The notes: generated from the sequence alone by a model not told the origin. Shown: positions 1 through 8,262, counted from the first letter of the stretch. The stretch is 29,161 nucleotides of DNA from Ruminococcus flavefaciens (GCA_002309635.1 DBXO01000014.1:120324-149484); one strand, 5' to 3'. Numbers and translations: made by a program.

Positions 1-1506
1 GGCGGCTGGCATGACGCAGGCGACTACGGAAGATACGTGGTTCCTGCTGCAAAGGCTGTTGCGGATCTTATCTATGCTTACGACGCTGCTCCCGAGCTTT
101 ACAGCGATGATATCGGTATCCCAGAGAGCGGAAACGGTATCCCCGATGTACTGGACGAGGTACGTTTCGAGCTGGAGTGGATGATGAAGATGCAGGCTGC
201 TGACGGCGGTGCATACCACAAGGTGTCATGCGCTAATTTCCCTGCTTACGTTATGCCTACAAAGGAAACGGCAGAGCTTATCGTTACTCCCGTAAGCTCT
301 ACTGCTACGGCTGACTTCTGCGCTTCCATGGCGCTTGCTGCCGAGTTCTACGAGAAGTATGACAAGGACTTCGCAAAGAAGTGCATGGACGCTGCCGATA
401 AGTCATGGGCATGGCTTGAGGCTAATCCTAACTTCGTATTCAGGAATCCTGCCGATATCGTTACAGGCGAGTACGGCGACAAGACCGACAAGGACGAGCG
501 CTACTGGGCGGCTGTTCAGATGTACCGCACTACAGGCGACGAGAAGTACCTTTCAGGCGTCAGCAGAGCCGTTACGGGTCTTGACTGGTCAACAGTTGGT
601 GATTACGGCAATATCGCTCTTATTACAATGAAGAACGCTGACAAGAGCTCTGCGGCTTTCAAGGAAGCATACGACAATGCGGTAAATGCTGTTGAAAAGC
701 AGGCAAAGTCGCTGCTCAGCGCTTCAAAGGCTTCACCATACGGCGATGCTCTCACAATGTACAACTGGGGCAGCAATATGACTATCGCTAACGGCGGTAT
801 CATACTTGCCCTTGCAAGCGAGCTCACAGGCGAGCAGAGCTATAACGAGGCTGCACAGGCTCAGCTGAACTATCTCCTGGGCGTCAACCCCTGCGGTACA
901 TGCTTCGTTTCGGGCTACGGCACAGTATCTCCCGAGAACCCGCACCACCGTCCTTCAATGGCTGTAGGCCATGCAATGAAGGGCATGCTGGCAGGCGGCG
1001 TTAACCAGAATCTTGAGGACAGCGCTGCAAAGGCTTACTGTCAGGATCAGCCTGCGGCAAAATGCTATGTTGACAACTCAGAGAGCTATTCCACAAACGA
1101 GATAACTATCTACTGGAACTCTCCTCTTACATATCTTCTCTCTCTTACAGAAAACAGCGGCTCTGCTGCTCAGCAGCCCGGGGTTACGACTACAACAACA
1201 ACTGCAACTACCACCACCACAACCACATCAACTACTACAACTGCCACAACAACGGCAGGGGAAGAGGTCAGTCTTTACGGCGACGCTAACTGCGACGGCG
1301 GCGTTGATATGAGCGACGCTGTGCTTATAATGCAGTCTCTTGCAAATCCCAACAAGTACGGCGTGAACGGCTCCGACGAGCGCCACATCACTGCAAAGGG
1401 TCTTGCAAACGCTGACGTCAGCGAAACAGGAGACGGCGTTACTACAGGCGACGCACAGGCTATACAGGCTTATCTCCTCAATCTTATTGCAAAACTTCCC
1501 AAGTGA
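1..1506 (+). CDS. GH9 endoglucanase with C-terminal dockerin (5' truncated by window edge)
   Basis: The frame is open from base 1, so the start lies outside the window; the GTG at 37 is internal. The product would hydrolyse beta-1,4-glucan and be docked on a cellulosome. Numbering from base 1, codons 1-8 read GGWHDAGD, the GH9 motif whose aspartates position water and act as catalytic base. NPHHRPS lies at codons 313-319 and STNEITIYWN around the acid Glu367, so all GH9 catalytic signatures are intact. A Thr-rich linker (codons about 396-418) leads to a dockerin from about codon 426, with F-hands GDANCDGGVDMSDA and ADVSETGDGVTTGDA. The second loop is a spaced variant of the canonical Ca-binding loop. 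Upstream modules (CBM, Ig) cannot be seen. It ends with TGA and is followed by a palindromic element and a convergent gene. Family call is firm; exact substrate is inferred. Confidence 0.95.
   Translation, partial: GGWHDAGDYGRYVVPAAKAVADLIYAYDAAPELYSDDIGIPESGNGIPDVLDEVRFELEWMMKMQAADGGAYHKVSCANFPAYVMPTKETAELIVTPVSSTATADFCASMALAAEFYEKYDKDFAKKCMDAADKSWAWLEANPNFVFRNPADIVTGEYGDKTDKDERYWAAVQMYRTTGDEKYLSGVSRAVTGLDWSTVGDYGNIALITMKNADKSSAAFKEAYDNAVNAVEKQAKSLLSASKASPYGDALTMYNWGSNMTIANGGIILALASELTGEQSYNEAAQAQLNYLLGVNPCGTCFVSGYGTVSPENPHHRPSMAVGHAMKGMLAGGVNQNLEDSAAKAYCQDQPAAKCYVDNSESYSTNEITIYWNSPLTYLLSLTENSGSAAQQPGVTTTTTTATTTTTTTSTTTTATTTAGEEVSLYGDANCDGGVDMSDAVLIMQSLANPNKYGVNGSDERHITAKGLANADVSETGDGVTTGDAQAIQAYLLNLIAKLPK
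1186..1254 (+). repeat. Low-complexity Thr linker repeat in GH9 gene
   Basis: ACA/ACT/ACC codons repeat and encode an almost pure Thr linker between the GH9 catalytic module and the dockerin. A similar tract joins the same two modules in the second GH9 gene (21657-21713). These are coding low-complexity linkers typical of extracellular cellulases. Confidence 0.9.
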
Positions 1507-1527
1507 TAATACTAAATCCATAAGTTG

Positions 1528-1669
1528 AAAGGCGTAAAGAAAATAAGCGCAATATTTATGCAGGGATTTTATGTGTATTAATTTGGGGGAGCCCCTCTTG
1601 AAAAAGGAGCTCCCCCGATAAAACGCATAAGAACCTGTATGTATATCGTGTTTACTTCTTTACGCCTTT
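1528..1669. repeat. 142-bp nested palindromic (fold-back) element
   Basis: The ends are a perfect 14-bp inverted repeat (1528-1541 and 1656-1669; AAAGGCGTAAAGAA and its complement). Inside it, co-linear complementary pairs are nested: 1556-1561 with 1625-1630 (TTATGC/GCATAA), 1567-1572 with 1618-1623 (TTTTAT/ATAAAA), and 1585-1592 with 1609-1616 (GGGGGAGC/GCTCCCCC). The whole element can fold into one long interrupted hairpin. It lies between the convergent GH9 and membrane-regulator genes. No clear target-site duplication was seen. It could be a MITE-like element, a REP-like element or an elaborate bidirectional terminator. Confidence 0.55.
1585..1616. terminator. Candidate bidirectional hairpin terminator
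   Basis: A perfect 8-bp GC-rich stem (GGGGGAGC / GCTCCCCC) with a 16-nt loop sits between two converging genes. Neither side carries a strong T-run, so intrinsic termination is uncertain. It is also the core of the larger fold-back element at 1528-1669. Confidence 0.45.
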
Positions 1670-1684
1670 TGGCTTTATATGGCA

Positions 1685-3850
1685 TCAGTCGTCTGGATGT
1701 GAGATGAATCTTACTTTAAAATCATCGTTGAAGGTGCAGTCTTTGCTTACTCCGATAAGGACATGCCATTCTGCCTCATCATCTGTCTGGCTATAGGGGA
1801 GTATGCGCCGTATTTTAACGTAGGAATCGGTAAGCTCCGTTATTTTGTGGGTTATGGAGCCGCTGGGTTCCTGTATAAGCACCATGATGAGCTGATTGGA
1901 TCTGAACCAGTCGTTGTCGTATTCTGCGAAAGCGTTGGTGAGCTCCTTGATATGCTCGGGGTATATCCTTGAACTGTTGTCAGCAAGATAGCGGTCAAGC
2001 TCGGAGCGCTCGCGGATAAATATTACCTGCGGAAACTCGGCAGCGTCGTATTCTCCGTCGGTGTCAACGAACCTTGCGCTGTAATCGTATAAAATGCTGT
2101 TTGATAATGGGCCATCGGTGGTGAATATTATACTGTTTGCGTCGAAATCTTCGCATGCGCCCTTAAGGTATTCCGTTATCGCGAACCAGTCTGCGTCGTC
2201 TTTTGTGTTTATAACAAGCACTCCGTTTTCATCATCGATAGCTATCGAGTAAATGCTGTTCTGCACCATAACAGGTTCAAGCTTCTTAAGCATACCGAGG
2301 AGTTTTTCATGCTTGCCTTCTGCGGGAATATTTACGGGAAGCTTTCCGGTGTGGTCGGTCGCGGTCATGGCTTTTCTGAGCTCGCTGACCGTGTAGAAGC
2401 TCATTCCATTGGTATTTCGATGTACATATACGTTTTCGCAGTTGTAAAGTATACCGTACAGCTGGCCTACGTTGGAATAATTGCCGCTTCCGCTGGTTTT
2501 TACGAGAAATGCATACTCCTTGCCGACGATAGGCAGCTCTGTGCTGTCAACTATCTCGCGGAAGTAGATGTTGTCTATTTCCTCCTCTGTCATGTTTACG
2601 CCATTGCCGTACTTGCCGCCTGTTTTGTAAAGGTTGTCACCATAGCTGCTTCTCATGGAGATATAGCCGCCTGTTATATAGACCGTTGCTTTTTCTCCGC
2701 TTGCAGCATTGCCGTTTATATCACCGGATACGGTTATTTCTATCTGAGTATAAGCGGAGCTGCCTCCGCCGTAGCCTGTGGCAGGGTAGGATATCCTGTC
2801 TACTGTGCCGAACAGTATATTGTCGGAGTATTCAAAGTCGTTTTCAATCAGCTTATAGTCGAATTCCCATTCGTACATGGGGTAATGGTCGATGATGTTT
2901 TTGCCTTTCAGCTCCTCGGGAATTTCGGGCGTTTCAAAGATATGGTCGGGGAGGTCTAAGAGGTTGCCCCATACGGGCCCGCTGCTGCTGTATATTATCT
3001 TGTCCCGGCAGTCGGCGCTCAGGATATTGTAATCGGTGCGTACCTGCTCAAAGGTGATACTGCCGCTGTATTCGGGAGTATTCGGAGCAAGGGCAACGAC
3101 GGTGTTGTCCTCGTAAATCCCGTATTCTCCGTCAACTGTTGCAAAATAGGCTATATCGCCTTTTTTGAGAGCTTCGTTGAGCTGCGGCGCTATCATTTCG
3201 CCGCCGAAGAAGGTGGGGACGGAATTCTCGATGAGATCGCGCATATCGTAGTTTATAAAACCGATATAATTGCTGTCCTTGTCGATAACGGGGAAATCCC
3301 ATACATTGAGGAGGCATACCGCAGAATCACCGTCTACCAGCATTGCCTTGACGGGCTTTATAACATAGGCTTCGTCATAGGGACCGCCGCTGAGCTGAAG
3401 CGGATTATCGGGGCTTATATAGTCTTCGTAGAACATGTCAAAGCTTTCGGTATTATTGATGATGAGTTCCTTGTAGGGAGTCTCTTCCATTGAGCCTATC
3501 AGATCCTCCGCTGACATATGTGAGCCTGTTGGATTGCCTGTGTCCTTTACTGCATTGCGGTTTTTCATGAAAAGGACCCCTCCTCCCACAGCTGCGGGTA
3601 TAAGTATCAGCGAAGCAGCTATAGCGGTTATCTTTTTCCACATGGGGCGGCGGTAGACTTCAACTCCCGAAACTGTGGCGGAATAGCCCTCCTCGGGTAT
3701 CTGCTGCCTTTTTTTGTATATTTTTTCGGACTTGGCGTATAATCTTGCCATATCGCTGTCCGAAAGGGCTCTGTATTCCTGTGAAAGTCTTTCGACGGTA
3801 TTTTTGTCGGCGTTTTCAAGTATATCAAGGTTCAGATCATTATCTTTCAT
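1685..3850 (-). CDS. Large single-pass membrane regulator, putative anti-sigma factor for the adjacent ECF sigma
   Basis: 721 residues. Residues 1-70 are charged and cytoplasmic in character, about 72-95 form one hydrophobic helix (starting at WKKITAIAAS), and about 620 residues follow outside. This topology suits a membrane anti-sigma factor with an extracellular sensor. The C-terminal 110 residues (about 608-715) form a domain with the pattern SELDRYL, EYDNDWF, SNQLIMV and QTDDEAEWH. A similar pattern occurs twice in the dockerin protein at the right end of the window. ATG at 3850 is preceded by AAGGAGGG (complement of 3857-3864), which overlaps the stop of the sigma gene, so the two genes are co-transcribed and probably coupled. 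No canonical ZAS zinc motif is visible, so the anti-sigma role rests on context and topology. Confidence 0.7.
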   Translation of the reverse strand: MKDNDLNLDILENADKNTVERLSQEYRALSDSDMARLYAKSEKIYKKRQQIPEEGYSATVSGVEVYRRPMWKKITAIAASLILIPAAVGGGVLFMKNRNAVKDTGNPTGSHMSAEDLIGSMEETPYKELIINNTESFDMFYEDYISPDNPLQLSGGPYDEAYVIKPVKAMLVDGDSAVCLLNVWDFPVIDKDSNYIGFINYDMRDLIENSVPTFFGGEMIAPQLNEALKKGDIAYFATVDGEYGIYEDNTVVALAPNTPEYSGSITFEQVRTDYNILSADCRDKIIYSSSGPVWGNLLDLPDHIFETPEIPEELKGKNIIDHYPMYEWEFDYKLIENDFEYSDNILFGTVDRISYPATGYGGGSSAYTQIEITVSGDINGNAASGEKATVYITGGYISMRSSYGDNLYKTGGKYGNGVNMTEEEIDNIYFREIVDSTELPIVGKEYAFLVKTSGSGNYSNVGQLYGILYNCENVYVHRNTNGMSFYTVSELRKAMTATDHTGKLPVNIPAEGKHEKLLGMLKKLEPVMVQNSIYSIAIDDENGVLVINTKDDADWFAITEYLKGACEDFDANSIIFTTDGPLSNSILYDYSARFVDTDGEYDAAEFPQVIFIRERSELDRYLADNSSRIYPEHIKELTNAFAEYDNDWFRSNQLIMVLIQEPSGSITHKITELTDSYVKIRRILPYSQTDDEAEWHVLIGVSKDCTFNDDFKVRFISHPDD

Positions 3851-3862
3851 AAATAACCCTCC

Positions 3863-4426
3863 TTATAAAGTTATACCTGCTTTTTCAAGCATTTCCTTAA
3901 GTTTTCTGACGGCTCTGCCGCTGCGTACACGGATATTCCCGGGAGTAAGCCTTACCATGTCCGATATCTCCCTTGCGCTGCGCCCGTAGTAGTACTTCTG
4001 TATGATTATGGTGGAATCCGGTTCGCCGAGCTGAGAGATACTGTCGAGTATTATCCTGCGCTGTTCCTTGTCGTCAGCTTCAGTTTCCACATTCTGCTCC
4101 GAGCCGAGCTGCTGTGCAAGCTCGTCGTCTATGGGGACAGTTTCTGCGGAGGAGGAGCTCCTGCGATAGAAAAGCCCAGCCTTTCTTCTTGCGATAGTTC
4201 CGATAAATCCCGATATGTCACCGCTTACGTCCTTTTCTTCATCATAGCAGCAGTAAACGTCTGCGAATACATCGCACACACATTCCTCTATATCCTCACG
4301 GCTTGCGATGCTCCTGAGCCTGTTGAACACTATGGTGTATACATAGCTGCAGTAGGTCTCGAACAGTTCCTTATGAGCTTTTTGGGGGGATATTTTAAGT
4401 TTGTTGCGAAAATCCTCATGTGTCAT
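3863..4426 (-). CDS. ECF-type RNA polymerase sigma factor
   Basis: 187 residues from ATG at 4426. A GTG at 4477 would give 204 residues but has no ribosome site; 4426 is preceded by AAAGGCGGTGAAGC at good spacing. Region 2 is recognisable as an ELFETYCSYVYTIVF segment followed by an EDIEECVCDVFADVY segment. Region 4 is the IIIQKYYYGRSAREISDMV helix followed by TPGNIRVRSGRAVRKLKEML, the -35-binding helix-turn-helix. No region 3 is present, as expected for group IV sigma factors. The gene sits 12 bp upstream of the large membrane regulator, the usual sigma/anti-sigma arrangement. Its target promoters cannot be read from this window. Confidence 0.9.
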   Translation of the reverse strand: MTHEDFRNKLKISPQKAHKELFETYCSYVYTIVFNRLRSIASREDIEECVCDVFADVYCCYDEEKDVSGDISGFIGTIARRKAGLFYRRSSSSAETVPIDDELAQQLGSEQNVETEADDKEQRRIILDSISQLGEPDSTIIIQKYYYGRSAREISDMVRLTPGNIRVRSGRAVRKLKEMLEKAGITL

Positions 4427-4491
4427 TTGCTTCACCGCCTTTAAAGCTTTTGTAAATGCATTTATTTCTGCTTTCACTATATCTATTGTAT

Positions 4492-4520
4492 ATCATACAG
4501 TAAAACATAACATACATCAA
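4492..4520 (-). promoter_or_regulatory. Candidate sigma-A promoter of the sigma/membrane-regulator operon
   Basis: On the minus strand TTGATG (complement of 4515-4520), a 17-bp spacer and TATGAT (complement of 4492-4497) precede the sigma gene by about 65 bp. Match to consensus is fair. Confidence 0.45.
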
Positions 4521-4545
4521 GAGATTTTCTTGAAAAATATGAGAA

Positions 4546-4572
4546 GGCGTGATAAAATCGTTTTATCACGCC
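4546..4572 (-). terminator. Hairpin terminator after the DUF4349 gene
   Basis: A perfect 12-bp stem, GGCGTGATAAAA and its complement, with a 3-nt loop begins 18 bp after the stop at 4591. In the minus direction it is followed by TTCTCATATTTTTC. It separates this gene from the sigma operon. Confidence 0.7.
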
Positions 4573-4590
4573 CTCTTTGTTCGTTTTTTC

Positions 4591-5709
4591 TTATTTATTG
4601 TTTATGTCTTTTCTGCTGTCATCCTTGGGCTCGGCAGGCGGAGCTGCAGGAGCATTGACAGGTCCGTTCACAGGTGGCACCATTGGCTGATTCTGCGGGA
4701 ACTGCGGGTTCTGCGGCATTGGTGGAGCCTGCTGCATTTTCTGCTGATAGTTCTTTTTATTGTGTTTTTCGGCTATTTTTGAGAAAAACTTGATTATCTT
4801 GACTATCACGAATACGATAGCTCCGATAAGAAGCAGATATGGGAGCATCTTTATTATAACGAACAGCAGATTTTCAAGGAAGTTCAGGAAGCCGTCCCAT
4901 GTGCCTGAGATAGTGTTCCTGAATCTCTGACCGAATGTGTCCGTCTTCTTTACTACGGGTTTTGCAGAGTACTCGCGTACCTCGTTCAGAGTGAGCCTTA
5001 TATATGAGTATGCTACGTCGTTTTCGATATTGTTCATGCGGGTCTTGATCTTTGCGATCTCCACCTGTATGCTTGTGAGCTCGTTTTCTACCTCTATTGC
5101 CTCCTGCTCGTTCTTTATATCGGCAAGTATATCAAGGTAGCGCTTCTCCTTTGCCTCGTAGATCTTGAGAGTTGTCTTTAGGTCGGAATACTCCGTGGTA
5201 AGGTTCTGCACTGATGAGTTCTTGCTTCTCAGGTCGCCTATAGCCTCGGCGTCCTTGCAGAAATCTTCGTATACCGCGCTTGGTACTCTTATGGTAGCGT
5301 TGAGCTGCTTCCACTTTTCATCGTCGGAATACTGCCACTTGCTTGAGTTTCCGCCGTCACTGTAGTTTTCGTTCTCAATGAAGCCGTTGTATTTCTTGAT
5401 GAGCTCATGTATATCGTCCACAGCCTTGTCGAATTCGAGAACGTCAACGCTCATATTACATGAGTATATGAGCATCTGTCTGTCTATGGACTTTACCTCG
5501 GACTGCTTGTAGCTGAGGGAGCTTGCCTCACCGCTGCCCTCATCATTTGATTCCGAATATGCTTCGTCGCTCTTGGCGTATTCTGCTGAGTTGTTGACCC
5601 CCGGCATTGCTGTTTTGGTATCGGCCATATCGGAATTCTTCATTCCCGAGCCGCATGATGTAAGTAATATGGTTCCTGCAAATGCAAGAGATAATAACGC
5701 TTTATTCAT
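4591..5709 (-). CDS. DUF4349-domain lipoprotein with C-terminal membrane helix
   Basis: 372 residues from ATG 5709, chosen because AAGGAGGAAA (complement of 5715-5724) precedes it; an upstream ATG at 5754 would place the signal peptide internally and falls inside the promoter. The signal peptide ends in the lipobox LTSC (Cys19). Residues about 76-305 match the DUF4349 pattern: RQMLIYSCNMSVDV, an ATIRVPSAVYEDF strand, then a long helical or coiled-coil stretch (about 172-235, with EAIEVENELTSIQVEIAKIK) and YIRLTLNEV. A membrane helix lies at about 282-306. A Pro/Gln/Met-rich tail ends the protein. The family is common in Firmicutes and its function is unknown. It has its own promoter and terminator, so it is monocistronic. 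Confidence 0.85.
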   Translation of the reverse strand: MNKALLSLAFAGTILLTSCGSGMKNSDMADTKTAMPGVNNSAEYAKSDEAYSESNDEGSGEASSLSYKQSEVKSIDRQMLIYSCNMSVDVLEFDKAVDDIHELIKKYNGFIENENYSDGGNSSKWQYSDDEKWKQLNATIRVPSAVYEDFCKDAEAIGDLRSKNSSVQNLTTEYSDLKTTLKIYEAKEKRYLDILADIKNEQEAIEVENELTSIQVEIAKIKTRMNNIENDVAYSYIRLTLNEVREYSAKPVVKKTDTFGQRFRNTISGTWDGFLNFLENLLFVIIKMLPYLLLIGAIVFVIVKIIKFFSKIAEKHNKKNYQQKMQQAPPMPQNPQFPQNQPMVPPVNGPVNAPAAPPAEPKDDSRKDINNK

Positions 5710-5744
5710 TTTGATTTCCTCCTTCACAAAGGTGATTTTTATAT

Positions 5745-5773
5745 ATGATAACATTTTATTTGTTATAAGTCAA
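5745..5773 (-). promoter_or_regulatory. Sigma-A promoter of the DUF4349 lipoprotein, with a small dyad in the spacer
   Basis: Minus strand TTGACT (complement of 5768-5773), a 17-bp spacer and TATCAT (complement of 5745-5750). The spacer carries the dyad ATAACA (5749-5754) / TGTTAT (5761-5766), a possible repressor site. Confidence 0.6.
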
Positions 5774-6021
5774 CGAATATATCATAACAATTATATTAAT
5801 ATTCGTTTACAAATAATAAAGCTGTAATGCTTTTGTGAGCTATTTCATAGAGCTCCCTCCTTTTATCAGGCTGTTTGATATATATGTGTCGGGAAAAGGA
5901 GAGATCGTTGCAGGGAGTTTTTGCTTTTGGCATTTTTTACAAATTGTTCTGGACGGAGTAGTGCATTGCGACGAGGTGTTAATTCCAAAGATGGCTTTGG
6001 CCCGATAACATGAATAACTCT
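5774..6021. other. Intergenic stretch with no gene seen
   Basis: No convincing reading frame or RNA was seen. The only structure noted is a short hairpin, CCAAAG (5985-5990) with CTTTGG (5995-6000) and a 4-nt loop. Confidence 0.5.
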
Positions 6022-6051
6022 TTGATTTTTTGCAATGAAGCAGAGTATAAT
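6022..6051 (+). promoter_or_regulatory. Promoter of the interrupted small gene
   Basis: TTGATT (6022-6027), an 18-bp spacer and a perfect TATAAT (6046-6051). It lies about 40 bp upstream of a strong AGGAGG site, so a real transcript is likely here. Confidence 0.6.
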
Positions 6052-6106
6052 ATGATTATTATAAAGTTTGCAGCAGTGTACGATACTTTTCAGGAGGAAA
6101 AGATAT

Positions 6107-6358
6107 GTGATTTAATTTTTCAAAAAGGAAAACAAAGGGATCAACGGACCTGCTGTACCTGTTATTACCGAAATGCCTGAAATACTGACTAAAGAAGAAA
6201 TACTCAGCAGGATCCTTTACGGAGATCTTTCAAACCTGATCGCACTTAGGCAGTTGAGAATATATTATAGCACATCGCAGGCAATATATAAATACGTAAG
6301 GGCAGAAACGACCGATCGGCTGCGAGAACTTTTGGATCCGGCGGTAATAGTAGCATAA
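6107..6358 (+). pseudogene. Small hypothetical gene interrupted by a stop at codon 3
   Basis: A good promoter (6022-6051) and AGGAGG (6092-6097) lead to ATG at 6105, immediately followed by TGA. The overlapping GTG at 6107 is in frame with a longer open frame, but its third codon is TAA (6113-6115). Beyond that stop the frame runs open for about 80 codons (FFKKENKGINGPAVPVITEM, then a helical stretch with LTKEEILSRILYG and IALRQLRIYYSTSQAIYKYV) to TAA at 6356-6358. An internal ATG at 6173 would give 61 residues but has no ribosome site. The product is not recognised. The simplest reading is a recent nonsense mutation. A start-stop element controlling a downstream frame is the alternative. Confidence 0.5.
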
Positions 6359-6362
6359 AATA

Positions 6363-6390
6363 AGCCCTGCCCAAAAGAGGGGCAGGGGCT
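6363..6390. terminator. Bidirectional hairpin terminator between convergent genes
   Basis: AGCCCTGCCC (6363-6372) pairs with GGGCAGGGGCT (6380-6390) with one bulged base. In the minus direction it is followed by TATTTTATG, so it suits the alpha/beta hydrolase gene ending at 6403. On the plus strand it follows the small interrupted gene. Confidence 0.65.
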
Positions 6391-6402
6391 GGCATAAATA
6401 TA

Positions 6403-7458
6403 TCATTTTATTCTGTCTATCAGCTTTTCAACTTCTTTTGCGAATTCTTCCGGCTTCTGGTCGGATATGTCATGACTTGCGGGGATGTTCACTTCTTCGC
6501 AGTTGCCGAGGCTCTTGCAGTATTCACTTATTTTTTTTCTGTGTTCTTTATGTTCTTCACTTTGGCTTTCTTCAAACCACTCCTGTGCAAGCTCTTCGTC
6601 GACCTCGCCGTAGAGGAACATCTGGTATTCTCTTACATCTTCAAGTGTTTCATAATCGTTTGTTATGTACACCTTCGGGATGTCGTTTGCCTGTATGGAA
6701 TCCCACGCCGTTCTCATATTTATGTTGTAGTTCTTTACTTCTCCGTAATTGGGAACGGATGCCTTCTCAAATGCCAAAGCATCTTTTGAGTATTCGCCGT
6801 AATCCTCATTTTCTTCCGCAAACAATGCATTCTTCACCGTTGTCCAGCCTGTTTTGTTGGCGAAAGTGCCGATCGCAGCCAATCCGTTTCGCATTAATTT
6901 CGGAAAGCCTTCTTCGGGCCATTCTTCATTTGCTGTGCTGATGCTGTTACGGAATATAACTCCCGATACTTCTTCGGGATATTTGTTCTCCCAGTATGTT
7001 ACATAAGGACCGCTCATTGAATGAGCCATAAGTATGTACGGCGCTTGGACGCCTGCATTGTTCAGTGCGGTACGTGTGCTTTCAACGATATACTCCGTTG
7101 TGACATCTTTTTTTGTCTCGCCAGATATGCCGTAACCCGGACGGGTCACAGCAATAAAAGCTATATCATCATCGAAATACTCAGATAACTGCTTCATTTC
7201 AACTGGTAAACTGTAGTCCCAACTTGCCGGCATTGCGATTATCTTATACTTTCCGTCACCAAAGATATTCACGTTCATGTCGAAATCACCTGCGGAAACA
7301 AGATTGACGAAGCCGTCCGCTTCAAGAATATCTATATTCTTCTGACGAAGTGACTTTTTCATGCAGGCAAATATGATCGTTAATATAACAAACAGTATCA
7401 GCAGAACAAGCAATATCCAACCTATAACCTTAAAAAACTTTTTTATGACTTTTTTCAT
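6403..7458 (-). CDS. Membrane-anchored alpha/beta hydrolase
   Basis: 351 residues. A Lys-rich start and one hydrophobic helix (about 10-32) anchor it, with the catalytic part outside. The alpha/beta hydrolase pattern is visible: a strand and oxyanion region near IIAMPASWDYS, RPGYGISGE, then the nucleophile elbow LMAHSMSGPY with Ser147. A C-terminal IPASHDISDQKPEEFAKEV supplies the probable catalytic His. The elbow reads A-H-S-M-S rather than G-x-S-x-G, which some members tolerate. AAAAGGAGATCACT precedes ATG 7458. It is the last gene of the MerR operon, 60 bp after the peptidase gene. The substrate is unknown; esterase or lipase-type chemistry is inferred. Confidence 0.85.
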   Translation of the reverse strand: MKKVIKKFFKVIGWILLVLLILFVILTIIFACMKKSLRQKNIDILEADGFVNLVSAGDFDMNVNIFGDGKYKIIAMPASWDYSLPVEMKQLSEYFDDDIAFIAVTRPGYGISGETKKDVTTEYIVESTRTALNNAGVQAPYILMAHSMSGPYVTYWENKYPEEVSGVIFRNSISTANEEWPEEGFPKLMRNGLAAIGTFANKTGWTTVKNALFAEENEDYGEYSKDALAFEKASVPNYGEVKNYNINMRTAWDSIQANDIPKVYITNDYETLEDVREYQMFLYGEVDEELAQEWFEESQSEEHKEHRKKISEYCKSLGNCEEVNIPASHDISDQKPEEFAKEVEKLIDRIK

Positions 7459-7518
7459 AGTGATCTCCTTTTCGTATCATCAGATTATTTCCGAGCCAAC
7501 GGCTATACATGGCTAAAA

Positions 7519-8262
7519 CTATTTGAAATAGGCAGCATCAAACTCCTCACCGTTGTTAAGCTTATCAAATAATTCCAGCAAGCCTTTCTGCTGATGAATG
7601 TTCATCCATTCACCGACCTCATGTTTTGCATTCAGGTAACGGAAACGCCTTTCTTCTACCGTTCCTGCATAAAATTCAGAACCTGTGTCCATATCTTCAA
7701 GAGGGAGCGCGTTTTTTCCGTTATCGGTCTGTTCGATCCACGCATCCGGTCCATATTGCTCACGGTAGTCATTTTGCGTGGCAAGCCCCTCATCGAACCA
7801 TGTGGGAATGCTTTTCATGGCTTTCATATTCAGGCGGGTGCGCAGCTCTGCATGAGTGAATTCATGTGCTATTATGTCGATATTAAGGTATTCATCTGAA
7901 ACAGAAATGTAGTTTTTCTTCGTATATGAGGTTTTCGTATCATGATCTCCGTCAAGCTTTGAAAGCAGCTTATCATCATCGCAGAAAATAATGATCGTAG
8001 TATCGGTACACTGCAATTCTCCGAAAAATGCTCTGTCACGTTCCAATGCTTCTTCCGTGAGCTGAATAGCTTCTTTGATATTACCGGAATAGTTTTTGTT
8101 GACATAAATATTATCTGCTGCTTTTTCAAAGGAACTGCGGTACGGAACTGACATTCGATAGCCTAAACCCGTAAATTGAAAAATATAAACAGCAGCCAGC
8201 AACACCAGCAGTATCAAAGAAATACAACAGCATAATATGATTTTCTTTTTCTTAGTTTTCAT
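7519..8262 (-). CDS. Membrane-anchored HEFTH zinc metallopeptidase (peptidase MA-like)
   Basis: 247 residues. MKTKKKKIILCCC begins a signal-anchor helix (about 8-28), so the catalytic part is extracellular. The zinc motif is HEFTH at residues 133-137 with catalytic Glu134. The downstream WFDEGLATQ gives Glu158 as the expected third zinc ligand, a gluzincin arrangement seen in peptidase MA-like domains. The preceding strand ISVSDEYLNIDII fits the edge strand of such enzymes. The ATG at 8262 overlaps the MerR stop in an ATGA junction, indicating translational coupling. Pairing a surface peptidase with a MerR sensor suggests an induced envelope function. The substrate is unknown. Confidence 0.8.
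   Translation of the reverse strand: MKTKKKKIILCCCISLILLVLLAAVYIFQFTGLGYRMSVPYRSSFEKAADNIYVNKNYSGNIKEAIQLTEEALERDRAFFGELQCTDTTIIIFCDDDKLLSKLDGDHDTKTSYTKKNYISVSDEYLNIDIIAHEFTHAELRTRLNMKAMKSIPTWFDEGLATQNDYREQYGPDAWIEQTDNGKNALPLEDMDTGSEFYAGTVEERRFRYLNAKHEVGEWMNIHQQKGLLELFDKLNNGEEFDAAYFK

Noticed and set aside
1186..1254. Short-period repeats resembling a repeat array
   Set aside because: They are Thr codons of a protein linker in frame; there are no spacers, so not CRISPR.
2309..2959. 216-residue plus-strand open frame
   Set aside because: It lies wholly antisense to the membrane regulator gene, has no ribosome site and has a composition typical of a shadow frame.
4427..4477. GTG start at 4477 for the first sigma factor
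   Set aside because: No ribosome site precedes it, whereas ATG 4426 follows AAAGGCGGTGAAGC at proper spacing and gives a normal sigma N-terminus.
6438..6941. 167-residue plus-strand open frame
   Set aside because: Antisense to the alpha/beta hydrolase gene; Cys/Leu/Arg-rich shadow composition.
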